Positions 52,485-61,186 of a stretch of DNA of 64,000 nucleotides are shown here, in pieces. Each line of letters starts with the position of its first letter. Position 1 is the first letter of the stretch. The DNA lies in NCBI GenBank assembly GCA_947479455.1, contig CANJZE010000017.1, positions 1 to 64,000 on the forward strand, read 5' to 3'. The position numbers and the translations under genes were made by a program. Source of the stretch: Bacteroidota bacterium (GTDB lineage: Bacteria; Bacteroidota; Bacteroidia; Chitinophagales; LD1). The notes under the pieces are model-generated. The model saw nothing but the letters and a program-made list of their open reading frames with translations, made no database searches and was not told where the DNA came from.

Positions 52485-52889
52485 TTAATAGAAGGCTTTC
52501 ATTTTTTCGAGTAGAATAGATGGAGTTATTTTCAATTTTTTAGTAAGTGCATCAATAAAGATCAATTGGGTTTCTCCCTCGTTTATCAGCCTATTTTCTT
52601 CGTTGAAAATTTCATATTTGAATAGCATCATTCGGTTAGGCAAGTCAGGCACCCAGGTTTTTATATTCAGCAATTCATCGTACCGTGCCGGATGAATGTA
52701 TTTAATATTCATTCTGGTAATGGGCATCATGGTTCCGCTGTCTTCAATTTCTTTATAACTGATACCTAACGAACGTATGGCTTCTGAACGAGCCTGCTCA
52801 TAATAATATCCATAGTTGCCGTAATACACATAACCCATTTGGTCCGTATCCCCGTAACGCACTCGTAACTGATGGTTGTAAATAAACAT
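52485..52889 (-). CDS. Hot-dog fold acyl-CoA thioesterase (YbgC/4HBT type)
   Basis: A 134-aa protein with the 4HBT signature: RVRYGDTDQMGYVYYGNYGYYYEQARSEAIR, where the Asp in GDTDQMG is the catalytic position, then IDALTKKLKITPSI at the end. Small proteins of this type hydrolyse acyl-CoA thioesters. It is transcribed with the YihY-type gene. Confidence 0.9.
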   Translation of the reverse strand: MFIYNHQLRVRYGDTDQMGYVYYGNYGYYYEQARSEAIRSLGISYKEIEDSGTMMPITRMNIKYIHPARYDELLNIKTWVPDLPNRMMLFKYEIFNEENRLINEGETQLIFIDALTKKLKITPSILLEKMKAFY

Positions 52890-53023
52890 GGGGTAAATTT
52901 TGATGGCAATTTATTCGATATTTTGATTTGCTCTTTTGCTAATAGTATTTCCAAAAAATATTCAATTTTATATTTTAGCCTCTGCAACATAAATAATACA
53001 ATCACCATCAATCTCTTTTAATC

Positions 53024-53647
53024 ATGAAAAACAATCTTGCTCTTCTTTTCGCTGTTTGCAGTTTAAATTTTGCCGTGGCTCAAGACGCTAAAATGATTTT
53101 TACAACTAATGAAATGGTTTGGTTTGGTTTAGACTTTACCAAAGCGAAATTAGCGATACCTGATGCGAAGGACGATGAGATTAAAAGCAAATATTTCAAT
53201 GAATGGAACTACACGCTAGTTTCTGAATCTCGATATTACAAGGAGGGAGCTTTCGAAAAAAGAGATGTTTACAATGACTTAACTGTAGTGCAAGCCCGCA
53301 ATGCAGCCCTAGATATGAATAGCACACACGGCAAACCTGTTTCGATAACAAAGGAAATGATAGCACAGGCAATAGCAGAGTACAAGATTACAGGAGATCA
53401 TAAATCTGGTTTGGGTTGCGTTTTTTTTGTTGAAAGCTTTAGCAAAGCGAAAGGCGAAGGCGTTGCGCACCTTGTATTTTTTGATATAGCCAAATTAAAG
53501 GTTTTGTTTACCGAAAGAATGACAGGTGAACCTGGTGGTCCAGGACTGAAGTTTTACTGGGCGCATCCTTTTCAGGATATGTTTGAAGCCATTAGTAGCA
53601 AAAAGTATTCGGCTTGGAAGAAAGCAACAATGGGAGGAAAACAATAA
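53024..53647 (+). CDS. Unknown exported protein
   Basis: A 207-aa protein with a clear signal peptide (MKNNLALLFAVCSLNFAVAQ). The mature part starts DAKMIFTTNEMVWFGLDFTK and ends in WAHPFQDMFEAISSKKY; it contains alternating strands and helices. Similar proteins are common in Bacteroidota but I know of no defined function. It is followed 5 nt on by the DUF5522 gene. Confidence 0.75.
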   Translation: MKNNLALLFAVCSLNFAVAQDAKMIFTTNEMVWFGLDFTKAKLAIPDAKDDEIKSKYFNEWNYTLVSESRYYKEGAFEKRDVYNDLTVVQARNAALDMNSTHGKPVSITKEMIAQAIAEYKITGDHKSGLGCVFFVESFSKAKGEGVAHLVFFDIAKLKVLFTERMTGEPGGPGLKFYWAHPFQDMFEAISSKKYSAWKKATMGGKQ

Positions 53648-53652
53648 CGCAC

Positions 53653-53844
53653 ATGAGTTTTCCTATAGGAGAAGAAGCACTTTACTATTTTGATGAGTTT
53701 GGGCTAATGGTGTTTACCGAGAAGTACCATTTAGAGCGGGGATCTTGCTGTGCAAACGGTTGCAAACATTGTCCATACGGAATTCAAAAAGAAAAACCTT
53801 CACTTCAAGAACTTACCGATTCAGATGCTGAATGCAAAATCTAG
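53653..53844 (+). CDS. DUF5522 cysteine-rich protein
   Basis: A 63-aa protein with the DUF5522 core: MVFTEKYHLERGSCCANGCK, then HCPYGI, four to five Cys in a compact pattern that suggests metal or Fe-S binding. I took the ATG at 53653 since the longer frame from a TTG at 53614 would overlap the previous gene. Confidence 0.85.
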   Translation: MSFPIGEEALYYFDEFGLMVFTEKYHLERGSCCANGCKHCPYGIQKEKPSLQELTDSDAECKI

Positions 53845-53846
53845 TT

Positions 53847-54761
53847 TTAGTTGCTTTCAATTTGCAATTGCTTGAAACCGCTTAAGCCTTGTAGGCCTCC
53901 AGTGTGCAATGCAACCATACGCGAACCTTTCGGGAAATAATCTTTCTGTATTAAATCGAACAAGCCATAAAACATTTTACCTGTATAAACGGGTTCTAAC
54001 TGAATGTTGAATTTTTGCTTGAAGTCTAAAATGAATTCAATCAACTCCGGTTTTGTTTTGGCGTAACCACCAAAATGATAATCGAAGTAGATAGAGAAGT
54101 TTGAAAATTCAACACCCGTATATGCTTTCACTAATTCATTCACTTTCTGGGTAAGCGTATCTTCTCCTTTTAAAGAGCTGAAACCGATTGCATTTTTCGC
54201 GCCACGTAACCCAGCTACTAAGCCCGCGAGTGTTCCCGCAGTGCCACATGCCGTGCATACATAATCGAAAGGCATGTTGAGTTCTTCAATAATTTCTTCT
54301 ACTCCTTCTAAGGCATTAACATTGGTTCCACCTTCGGGTATGTAATAGAAATCGCCAATCTGCACGCGCAGGCTTTCAATATTTTCCGGACTATCTTTTT
54401 GACGATACATTTCCCTGTCCATGTAATACAGTTCCATTCCCTGCGAAGCGGCAAACTGAAGAGTGTCGCTTTTTATCTGCGACTCTTCGCCACGTATAAT
54501 ACCTATGGCCTTGAAATGAAAAAGTTTTGCTGCAGCCGCTGTGGCGTAGATATGATTAGAGTATGGTCCACCAAAAGTGAGCAATGTGTTTTGTTTGTTC
54601 AATCGCGCTTCATACAAGTTGTATTTGAGCTTGCGCCATTTGTTTCCCTGAACGTGTTCGTGAATTAAATCATCACGCTTAATGAAAACTTCCACAACTT
54701 TTTCTTCAAAAAGTTTGTCGTGTAATTGTTGAAGCGGAGAAACGTTGAAAGGATTTTGCAT
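53847..54761 (-). CDS. ACC deaminase / D-cysteine desulfhydrase family PLP enzyme
   Basis: A 304-aa pyridoxal-phosphate enzyme of the D-cysteine desulfhydrase/1-aminocyclopropane-1-carboxylate deaminase type. The PLP lysine lies in HVQGNKWRKLKYNL (about residue 44), the phosphate-binding turns in FGGPYSNHIYATAAA and CGTAGTLAG. Exact substrate cannot be told from sequence alone. It overlaps the start of maf by one base. Confidence 0.88.
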   Translation of the reverse strand: MQNPFNVSPLQQLHDKLFEEKVVEVFIKRDDLIHEHVQGNKWRKLKYNLYEARLNKQNTLLTFGGPYSNHIYATAAAAKLFHFKAIGIIRGEESQIKSDTLQFAASQGMELYYMDREMYRQKDSPENIESLRVQIGDFYYIPEGGTNVNALEGVEEIIEELNMPFDYVCTACGTAGTLAGLVAGLRGAKNAIGFSSLKGEDTLTQKVNELVKAYTGVEFSNFSIYFDYHFGGYAKTKPELIEFILDFKQKFNIQLEPVYTGKMFYGLFDLIQKDYFPKGSRMVALHTGGLQGLSGFKQLQIESN

Positions 54762-55324
54762 CAGAAGTTTTTCAGTTCCTGATAAACACGATTGATGGGC
54801 AAACCAACTACATTAAAATAATCGCCTTCAAATTTTTTAATGGCAACGGCCCCAATCCATTCCTGACAAGCATAGGAACCTGCTTTATCGTAGGGTTTAA
54901 ATTTTTTGACGTAAAATTTTATTTCCTCTTTAGTTAGTTCATTGAAATATACAGTAGTCGTTTCGCTGAACGTGATTTCCTTTTCTTTTGAATAAATACA
55001 AACACCGGTTACTACTTCATGCATGTTACCACTAAGTGCCTTAAGCATTCTTATGGCATCCTTTTCATCTTTCGGTTTCTCAAATATTTTCCCATCCAGT
55101 ATCACAACGGTATCTGCACCTAGAACCACATCGTCATAAGTAATATCATTCATCAGAGAACGCGCTTTTTTTCTTGCTAAATAGACAGGAATCAATTCAG
55201 GTTGCACTCCTATCGGATGTGTTTCGTTCACATTTTTAGTTATTACTTCAAACTCAAAACCTGCCATAGTTAGCAGTTCTTTTCTGCGCGGAGAATTAGA
55301 AGCAAGGATGATATTGAATGCCAT
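54761..55324 (-). CDS. maf: Maf-like nucleoside triphosphate pyrophosphatase
   Basis: A 187-aa protein with the Maf signature LASNSPRRKELL, then the Glu/Asp positions in VVLGADTVV and EKPKDEKDAIRML, and a final AGSYACQEWIGA. It hydrolyses dTTP or related nucleotides and modified nucleotides (house-cleaning). The TTP-type residues near the SPRR loop fit the YhdE group. It lies between the PLP enzyme and the prenyltransferase. Confidence 0.92.
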   Translation of the reverse strand: MAFNIILASNSPRRKELLTMAGFEFEVITKNVNETHPIGVQPELIPVYLARKKARSLMNDITYDDVVLGADTVVILDGKIFEKPKDEKDAIRMLKALSGNMHEVVTGVCIYSKEKEITFSETTTVYFNELTKEEIKFYVKKFKPYDKAGSYACQEWIGAVAIKKFEGDYFNVVGLPINRVYQELKNF

Positions 55325-55326
55325 AA

Positions 55327-56271
55327 TTATTTACGGAAATAATAAAACGCTGGTATAGATAGAATGCCGAAAAGCATAATGGCTTTGAGTAAAAGATTGA
55401 CAAGCGCATATTGCTTTTTGTCTTTTGCTATAATGAGAAAAACGATTGCAGCAAGAGTTGGAAAAACAATTAGCGAAAGCAAATAGAAAAACTCTTTCAG
55501 GGCGTGCATATCCCAAAAGCCTTTCATGAAATAACCGATACCACTGAGCAATACAAGCAATACCAAGGCAGCAGTTGCTTTAGCAAAGTTGTCACCATAT
55601 TGCACGGGCAGTGTTTGAATATTGTAAGCTTCATCACCTTCCCGGTCTTCGAGGTCTTTTACAATTTCGCGTGCAAGATTAGTGAGAAAAGCAAAGCCCC
55701 CGTAAAACACCACCGCCTGTTTTAAAATGTTTACCGTGCGCTCTGCAAATTCAAAATGTACGGTGTTGAGGAAATTGACTTCAAACATCATGAGCAACAA
55801 AAACACAAAACCCGTAAGTGCTGCAATTACCATATTGCCTACAAGAGCTATCTTTTTTAAGTAAGAAGAATACAAATACAAAAGCAGCACCGCCATAATA
55901 TACATGTAGCCAATCTTGAAATAGTTGTAACCCCAACCGAGATAAAAGCCGAGACCGATTCCCGCAAAAGCAAATGCCGCATGCATATACATGGCAGTAT
56001 CTAAAGAAAATGCTGCCTGCGGCAGCGGACGCTCTGGTTTATACTCTTTGTCTAATTCAAAATCGAAATAATCGTTGATAATGTTTCCGGCAGCCGCTAC
56101 AAAAACTACCGATAAAACAAAGAGCACAAAATCAATTTTCGTAAAAGGCAAGAGTTTAGTGCCAAGTTGAAATTCGTGATTGGGAACAATCAGAAAAAAG
56201 TAAAACAACGAAAGCCCGAGAGCAATGATGAGTAGGTTATAAATTCGGATGAGGCGGAAGAATGCGAGCAT
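55327..56271 (-). CDS. UbiA-family prenyltransferase, geranylgeranylglycerol-phosphate type
   Basis: A 314-aa integral membrane enzyme with about nine helices. The first Asp-rich motif is NIINDYFDFELD (NDxxDxxxD) and the second is in DLEDREGDE. The Bacteroidota relatives are annotated as geranylgeranylglycerol-phosphate geranylgeranyltransferase-like, whose role is open in bacteria; a quinone-biosynthesis role is also possible. It lies 2 nt after maf. Confidence 0.85.
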   Translation of the reverse strand: MLAFFRLIRIYNLLIIALGLSLFYFFLIVPNHEFQLGTKLLPFTKIDFVLFVLSVVFVAAAGNIINDYFDFELDKEYKPERPLPQAAFSLDTAMYMHAAFAFAGIGLGFYLGWGYNYFKIGYMYIMAVLLLYLYSSYLKKIALVGNMVIAALTGFVFLLLMMFEVNFLNTVHFEFAERTVNILKQAVVFYGGFAFLTNLAREIVKDLEDREGDEAYNIQTLPVQYGDNFAKATAALVLLVLLSGIGYFMKGFWDMHALKEFFYLLSLIVFPTLAAIVFLIIAKDKKQYALVNLLLKAIMLFGILSIPAFYYFRK

Positions 56272-56301
56272 GCTTATTTGATAATTAATGAAGGCGCAAT
56301 G

Positions 56302-57072
56302 CTAAAGTTCTTTGGTGGCAGTTGCAATAATACTATCGGTAAGAATTTTGTAAATCTGTTGTAAGCGTCCATCATCCGCCAGTAACGCCATATGCTTTGC
56401 AATTACATGCACATCATTTCTTGCAGCAGGACCTGTTTGAATTTCGGCTGGCGAAAAGCGATTCATATTTTCGATAGAACTGAAAATAAGCGGTTTTAGA
56501 ATTTCGAAGGGAAGGTTGTGCCCAAGCAACAGCGATTCTGAAATACTATAAAGATGGTTGGTGAAATTGTTTGCAAAGACTGCGGCTATGTGAATCCACT
56601 GGCGCTGTTGTTCATCTACACGATGCACATTTTGTGAAATTGACTTTGCCAGTGCTTCTAATTTTTCATTAGTCGCATCATCGCTTCCTTCAATCAAGAG
56701 CGGAACGTTTTTGAAATCAACTTTTGAAAGTTTGGTCATGGTTTGCAACGGATAAAAAATACCATAGTGAAGCGAAGTGCCCTGCAATAAATCTTTTGAC
56801 TGGGTGCCAGAGGTGTGCGCTACTATTTTGCCGATTGCTTTTAGTTGTTGGGCACGCTCTTCGATGGCATCGTCTTTTACAGCTATGAGATAGATATCAG
56901 CCTCTTGCAAATGTTCTATGTCTGAAGAAAAACCAGCGGCTACCGTTTTAGCTAATTCCTCTCCTGCTTCATTGCTGCGGTTGTAAATTTCGACAATAAC
57001 GTGTCCTGCTTTTTTGAAAGCAAGGGCTAACTGAGTAGCTACGTTACCAGCACCTAAAATAGAAATTTTCAT
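56302..57072 (-). CDS. DUF2520 Rossmann-fold NAD(P) protein
   Basis: A 256-aa protein with the N-terminal nucleotide-binding turn ISILGAGNVATQLALAF and a DUF2520-type helical C-terminal domain (HIAAVFANNFTNHLYSISE). Similar to a NADP oxidoreductase coenzyme F420-dependent fold. Reaction unknown. It sits just before the UbiA-family gene with a 30-nt gap. Confidence 0.85.
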   Translation of the reverse strand: MKISILGAGNVATQLALAFKKAGHVIVEIYNRSNEAGEELAKTVAAGFSSDIEHLQEADIYLIAVKDDAIEERAQQLKAIGKIVAHTSGTQSKDLLQGTSLHYGIFYPLQTMTKLSKVDFKNVPLLIEGSDDATNEKLEALAKSISQNVHRVDEQQRQWIHIAAVFANNFTNHLYSISESLLLGHNLPFEILKPLIFSSIENMNRFSPAEIQTGPAARNDVHVIAKHMALLADDGRLQQIYKILTDSIIATATKEL

Positions 57073-57395
57073 GCTGCTAAATTAAAAGAAGAAGCCAATG
57101 TGAGCTAGAGAAAAACCAGTTTCTACTCTACCGTTAATTACTCATATCCGTTACTCCAAAGAAGTTTTTCAAAAATTATTGAGAATAAAAAGTAGAATGA
57201 ATTCAACTATGATTAAACCTTAGTTGATTTAGGTAATAAATGAAAAAGCAGAAGTGAATGATGTGGTTGTATTCATCAACGAATGCCATGTTTTCAAAAA
57301 GAGCTTCTATTACCATTTAACTTATGATTGTTCGCAAAAAAAGTCAAAGTGCTACAAAAGTTTCGTAGCCGCAAGTTAACCAATACCGAGTGATC
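57073..57395. other. Intergenic stretch between prfB and the DUF2520 gene
   Basis: No coding frame, tRNA or strong hairpin is visible. The AT-rich sequence probably holds the prfB 3' end and the promoter of the DUF2520-UbiA-maf series, but no TAnnTTTG box is clear. Confidence 0.4.
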
Positions 57396-58485
57396 TTATA
57401 TTTTCTTAGTGGCATGAAGCAGATACGCTTTGATAAACTCATCCAACTCACCATCTAAAACGGGTTGCACATTTCCTGTTTCAAAACCCGAGCGATTATC
57501 CTTTATCAATTTGTATGGATGCAAAACGTAATTGCGAATTTGAGAGCCCCACTCGTTTTTCATTTTTGTTCCTTCAATTTTGTCGCGTGCTTCATTTCGC
57601 TTCTGCACTTCTATTTCGTAGAGTTTTGATTTCAACATCTTTAACGCGCGTTCGCGATTATCATGCTGTGAGCGCGTAACCTGGCAGTTCACCACAAGTC
57701 CCGAAGGAATATGCTTTACCCGCACAGCCGTTTCTACTTTGTTAACGTTCTGTCCACCTGCCCCACTGGCGCGAAAAGTTGACCACTCCATTTCCGAGGG
57801 TGGAATTACAATTTCAATCGTATCATCTGCAATAGGATAAACAAATACAGAAGCGAACGAAGTATGTCGCTTACCATTTGAATCAAACGGGGAAATACGT
57901 ACTAAGCGATGTACTCCGTTCTCACCTTTCAAATGGCCGTAAACAAACTCGCCTTCTATTTCGAGCGATACTGATTTTATTCCAGCCACATCGCCATCGG
58001 TGCGCTCGGCTTCTGTAATTTTAAACCCGTGACTCTCGGCCCACATTATATACATGCGCAAAAGCATGCTTGCCCAGTCGCAACTCTCTGTGCCACCAGC
58101 GCCTGCATTTATTTCCAACACGGCACCAAACTGGTCCTCGGGTTGATTGAGTGTAGTGCGAAATTCCAAATCATCGGCTGCTGCAGCAGCGCGCTGATAT
58201 GCTTCTTTCATTTCGGCATCGTTGGCCTCATTGGCCTCATAAAACTCGCGCATGACAATGGCATCTTCACACGCCTTCATAGCGTTGTCGTAAGCACTCG
58301 TCCAAAATTTGTTGATTTTAATTTCTTTGAGAATCTCTTCCGCTTTTTTTGGATTGTTCCAAAAGTCGGGGTGAGTAGTAGTGTGTTCGTCCTGTTGTAT
58401 CTTTAATTCGCGATTAGCATAGTCAAAGATACCCCCTCAAAACCAGTAAACGGCTCCTTATATCATTTAAATTTTCTGTGGTCAT
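57396..58485 (-). CDS. prfB: Peptide chain release factor 2, with programmed frameshift
   Basis: Terminates translation at UGA and UAA. The long downstream frame carries the GGQ loop ([16 protein letters not shown]) and the stop-codon-reading SPF motif ([12 protein letters not shown]). The true start is an ATG at 58485 ([14 protein letters not shown]), 21 codons before an in-frame TGA at 58423-58425. The site reads AGGGGG TAT CTT TGA C, identical to the classic RF2 programmed +1 shift with its internal Shine-Dalgarno-like AGGGGG at 58432-58437. After the shift the reading goes on as [11 protein letters not shown]. The full protein is about 362 aa. RF2 autoregulation through this site is expected. 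Confidence 0.96.
58423..58437 (-). promoter_or_regulatory. RF2 programmed +1 frameshift site
   Basis: CTT TGA C with AGGGGG directly upstream, as in E. coli prfB. The ribosome pauses at TGA when RF2 is low and slips +1 from CTT to TTT. This is why the gene appears as two frames. Confidence 0.93.
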
Positions 58486-58716
58486 GTTTTTAAAAATTGA
58501 GTGGCGAATATAGAAATTCAAGTTACAGATGTTGCTGTCATCCCGAAAGTAGGCTTTACGAAGTGAGAGCCTGTCCCGATTTTTTTATCGGGAGAACTTG
58601 TATTTTCTAAATGGATTAATACAAGATGTTTCGCTACGCAGCGCCTTCGCTCAACATGAAATGTTTGAAATAAAAGCTTAAGAACTCTTTTACATTCGTT
58701 ACTACAAGAAAAGCAA

Positions 58717-60174
58717 ATGAATACTATCTACGACCAACTAATTATAGGGGCAGGATTTTCCGGATTGTGTGCTGCCATTCAATTAAAAAAAAATGGTGAA
58801 AACAATTTTTTAATTCTTGAACGCAACGATCATTTGGGTGGAACCTGGTACAGTAATCATTACCCTGGTGCCGCCTGCGATGTGGAATCGCATCTGTATT
58901 CTTTTTCGTTTGAACCAAATCCGAATTGGAGCCGACAGTTTAGCCCTCAACAAGAGATTTTAAAATACATGGAGCATTGTGCCGAGAAGTATGAATTGCA
59001 AAATCATTTTCGTTTTGGTGCAAATATTACCAATGCCATTTTTGATGAAGCTAATGGAAAGTGGAATGTAGAAACAGAAAATGGTGAGAAGTTTACTTCG
59101 AAAATAATTGTGTCTTGCTCAGGCGGGCTAAGTCAACCTTCATTCCCCGATATTAAAGGGTTAGAAACATTTAAAGGCAAAATGTTTCACACCGCGCAAT
59201 GGGAAAATGATTTTGATTTGAGCAACAAAACTGTTGCCGTAATAGGAACGGGTGCGAGTGCTATTCAAATTGTTCCCGCTATTGTTTCAAACGTAAAACG
59301 GTTAAATTTATATCAACGAACTCCACCATGGATTCTTCCAAAACCCGATGGAGAAATTTCATCTGTCCGCAAATGGCTCTATACTAATTTTCCTGCTGTT
59401 CAGCGTTTACATCGTAACCGATTGTACTGGCAACATGAAATAATGGCCTTAGCATTTATTAAAAAACCCGGTCTTCTAAAATTGTTCAGCAACTTATCGC
59501 TGCGGTTTCTAAAACAAAATATTGCTGACGAAACGTTGCGCGCAAAACTTACACCTAACTATGTAATGGGTTGCAAACGTGTGCTAATCAGTAACGATTA
59601 CTTTCCTGCATTGGCACAAAAGAATGTGGAAGTGATTACCGAAAAAATTAATTGTATCAATGAAACAGGCGTGTTGACCAATGACGGCAAGCAACTACCT
59701 GCAGATGTAATAATTCTGGCCACCGGTTTTAAAGCAGCCGAAGAGGTAAGCCGCTTTGCAGTAAAAGGAAGAAATGGAATTGACTTAAACGATGCATGGC
59801 GCGATGGAGCCGAAGCTTACCTCGGCACTTCTGTGGCTGGCTTCCCGAATATGTTTTTAGTAGTGGGGCCTAACACAGGGCTTGGACATAGCAGTATGAT
59901 ACTGATGATAGAGGCACAGGTTAATTTTATACTTGAAGCCGTGAAAGAATTGAAGCAAAGCGGAGCTAAATTTGTGGATATAAAACAAGAAACGCAACAA
60001 CAGTTTAATAAGGACATTCAAGAAAAACTAGCCACTACGGTTTGGCAAAGCGGGGGTTGTACCAGCTGGTATCAAACCAAAAGCGGAAAGAACGTTACCC
60101 TCTGGCCTGGATTTACTTTTGACTTTATGAAACGCACCGCTACTTTTGAGAAAGAGAAGTATGAGATGGTGTAA
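58717..60174 (+). CDS. Flavin-containing monooxygenase (Baeyer-Villiger type)
   Basis: A 485-aa flavoprotein. The FAD-binding motif is GAGFSGLCAAIQLKK (about residues 12-26), then GGTWYSNHYPGAACDVES. The Baeyer-Villiger fingerprint FKGKMFHTAQW lies near residue 150, and the NADPH motif is GTGASAIQIVP. It would insert oxygen next to a carbonyl. Substrate unknown. It stands apart from its neighbours with its own spacing. Confidence 0.9.
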   Translation: MNTIYDQLIIGAGFSGLCAAIQLKKNGENNFLILERNDHLGGTWYSNHYPGAACDVESHLYSFSFEPNPNWSRQFSPQQEILKYMEHCAEKYELQNHFRFGANITNAIFDEANGKWNVETENGEKFTSKIIVSCSGGLSQPSFPDIKGLETFKGKMFHTAQWENDFDLSNKTVAVIGTGASAIQIVPAIVSNVKRLNLYQRTPPWILPKPDGEISSVRKWLYTNFPAVQRLHRNRLYWQHEIMALAFIKKPGLLKLFSNLSLRFLKQNIADETLRAKLTPNYVMGCKRVLISNDYFPALAQKNVEVITEKINCINETGVLTNDGKQLPADVIILATGFKAAEEVSRFAVKGRNGIDLNDAWRDGAEAYLGTSVAGFPNMFLVVGPNTGLGHSSMILMIEAQVNFILEAVKELKQSGAKFVDIKQETQQQFNKDIQEKLATTVWQSGGCTSWYQTKSGKNVTLWPGFTFDFMKRTATFEKEKYEMV

Positions 60175-60182
60175 CAATTATT

Positions 60183-60623
60183 TTAGTGCAACTTTTTCTC
60201 CATCCTATAATGTGGCAAATTCACCTCAGTAAATTCATTGCTTACAATTTTGTAACCCATACTTTCGTAGAAAGGCACAGCCGTTTTTCGAGCATTGCAA
60301 AATATCATTTCAAATCCGTTTTCAAGAGCATACTTCTCTCCTGCTTGGCTTAATTTTTTGCCTAAGCCTTTTCCTTGTTCGGCATCTTCAACAGCCACCT
60401 GCCGCATTTTCATACTGTTGTTTTCGCAACGTGTTAGCGTAATACAAGCAAGTATTCTTTTGCCTTCAAACAATCCCAAATGAATATCGTGTTTATCTTT
60501 TTCAAGTTCTTCCGCAGTAAATTCTAAACCTAATGGAACCCGAAGAATACGATGCCTGAGTTGCAGCGCTTGCGTATAATCCAGCGAAGGGCAAACAAAA
60601 TTTCGAATCGTAATATTTAACAT
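60183..60623 (-). CDS. GNAT family N-acetyltransferase
   Basis: A 146-aa acetyltransferase with the GNAT acetyl-CoA binding motif MRQVAVEDAEQGKGLGKKL (Q-x-x-G-x-G/A) and a C-terminal YESMGYKIVSNEF segment. N-terminal LRHRILRVPLGLE resembles ElaA-type members. Substrate is unknown. Confidence 0.88.
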   Translation of the reverse strand: MLNITIRNFVCPSLDYTQALQLRHRILRVPLGLEFTAEELEKDKHDIHLGLFEGKRILACITLTRCENNSMKMRQVAVEDAEQGKGLGKKLSQAGEKYALENGFEMIFCNARKTAVPFYESMGYKIVSNEFTEVNLPHYRMEKKLH

Positions 60624-60711
60624 GCTTGCTAAAAAAGTAAAATTGCAATTAACGCGGGTTGGAAATAGAAAGTTTTATTTTACTTTCGAACACACAAAAA
60701 TTAAAACAATC

Positions 60712-61113
60712 ATGAAAAAATTATTTATCGCAATGGCCGTAGTTGTATCTTCTTTTGGAATGGTAAACGCGCAAACAGCGCAAACAACCAGAGCAGGGGC
60801 TACAGAAAAACTTCCTGAAGTAAGAGCTAAAGAAATGGTAGCTAAAATCAACACCGCAGTTGTGCTTACAGGAAATCAATTTGGTACGGTGAACAATCTT
60901 TACATTGAATTCTTTAAAAAGCAAGATGCTTTAAGAGCTCAAAAAGGAACTTTAGATGCTACTTCTTTCGAACAGAAAATGGATGCATTAAAAAGTGAGC
61001 GCGATGCACAATTGGGCAAACTTTTAACTACTGAGCAAAATGCAAGTTTAGACAAGGCAAGAACCGCTGAGAAAGCTGAAAAAGAGGCAAGAGCTAAGAC
61101 TACTACCAAGTAA
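60712..61113 (+). CDS. Unknown exported small helical protein
   Basis: A 133-aa protein starting at the ATG at 60712, with a signal peptide (MKKLFIAMAVVVSSFGMVNAQ) and an almost entirely helical, Lys/Ala/Glu-rich mature part (KMDALKSERDAQLGKLLT, ending in EKEARAKTTTK). It resembles the small periplasmic helical proteins common in Bacteroidota (Spy/DUF4168-like in look). No function is known. A frame extending to 60622 exists but this start has the signal peptide. Confidence 0.7.
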   Translation: MKKLFIAMAVVVSSFGMVNAQTAQTTRAGATEKLPEVRAKEMVAKINTAVVLTGNQFGTVNNLYIEFFKKQDALRAQKGTLDATSFEQKMDALKSERDAQLGKLLTTEQNASLDKARTAEKAEKEARAKTTTK

Positions 61114-61126
61114 TATTCTCTCTCCC

Positions 61127-61171
61127 GCATAAAAAAACGCAACGACAAAAATCGTTGCGTTTTTTTTATGC
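61127..61171. terminator. Rho-independent terminator
   Basis: ACGCAACGA (61137-61145) pairs with TCGTTGCGT (61152-61160), flanked by A and T runs that extend the stem out to GCAT/ATGC with a small bulge. It can end both the helical protein gene and the convergent gpmI transcript. Confidence 0.8.
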
Positions 61172-61186
61172 AGAAAACGAATTGAT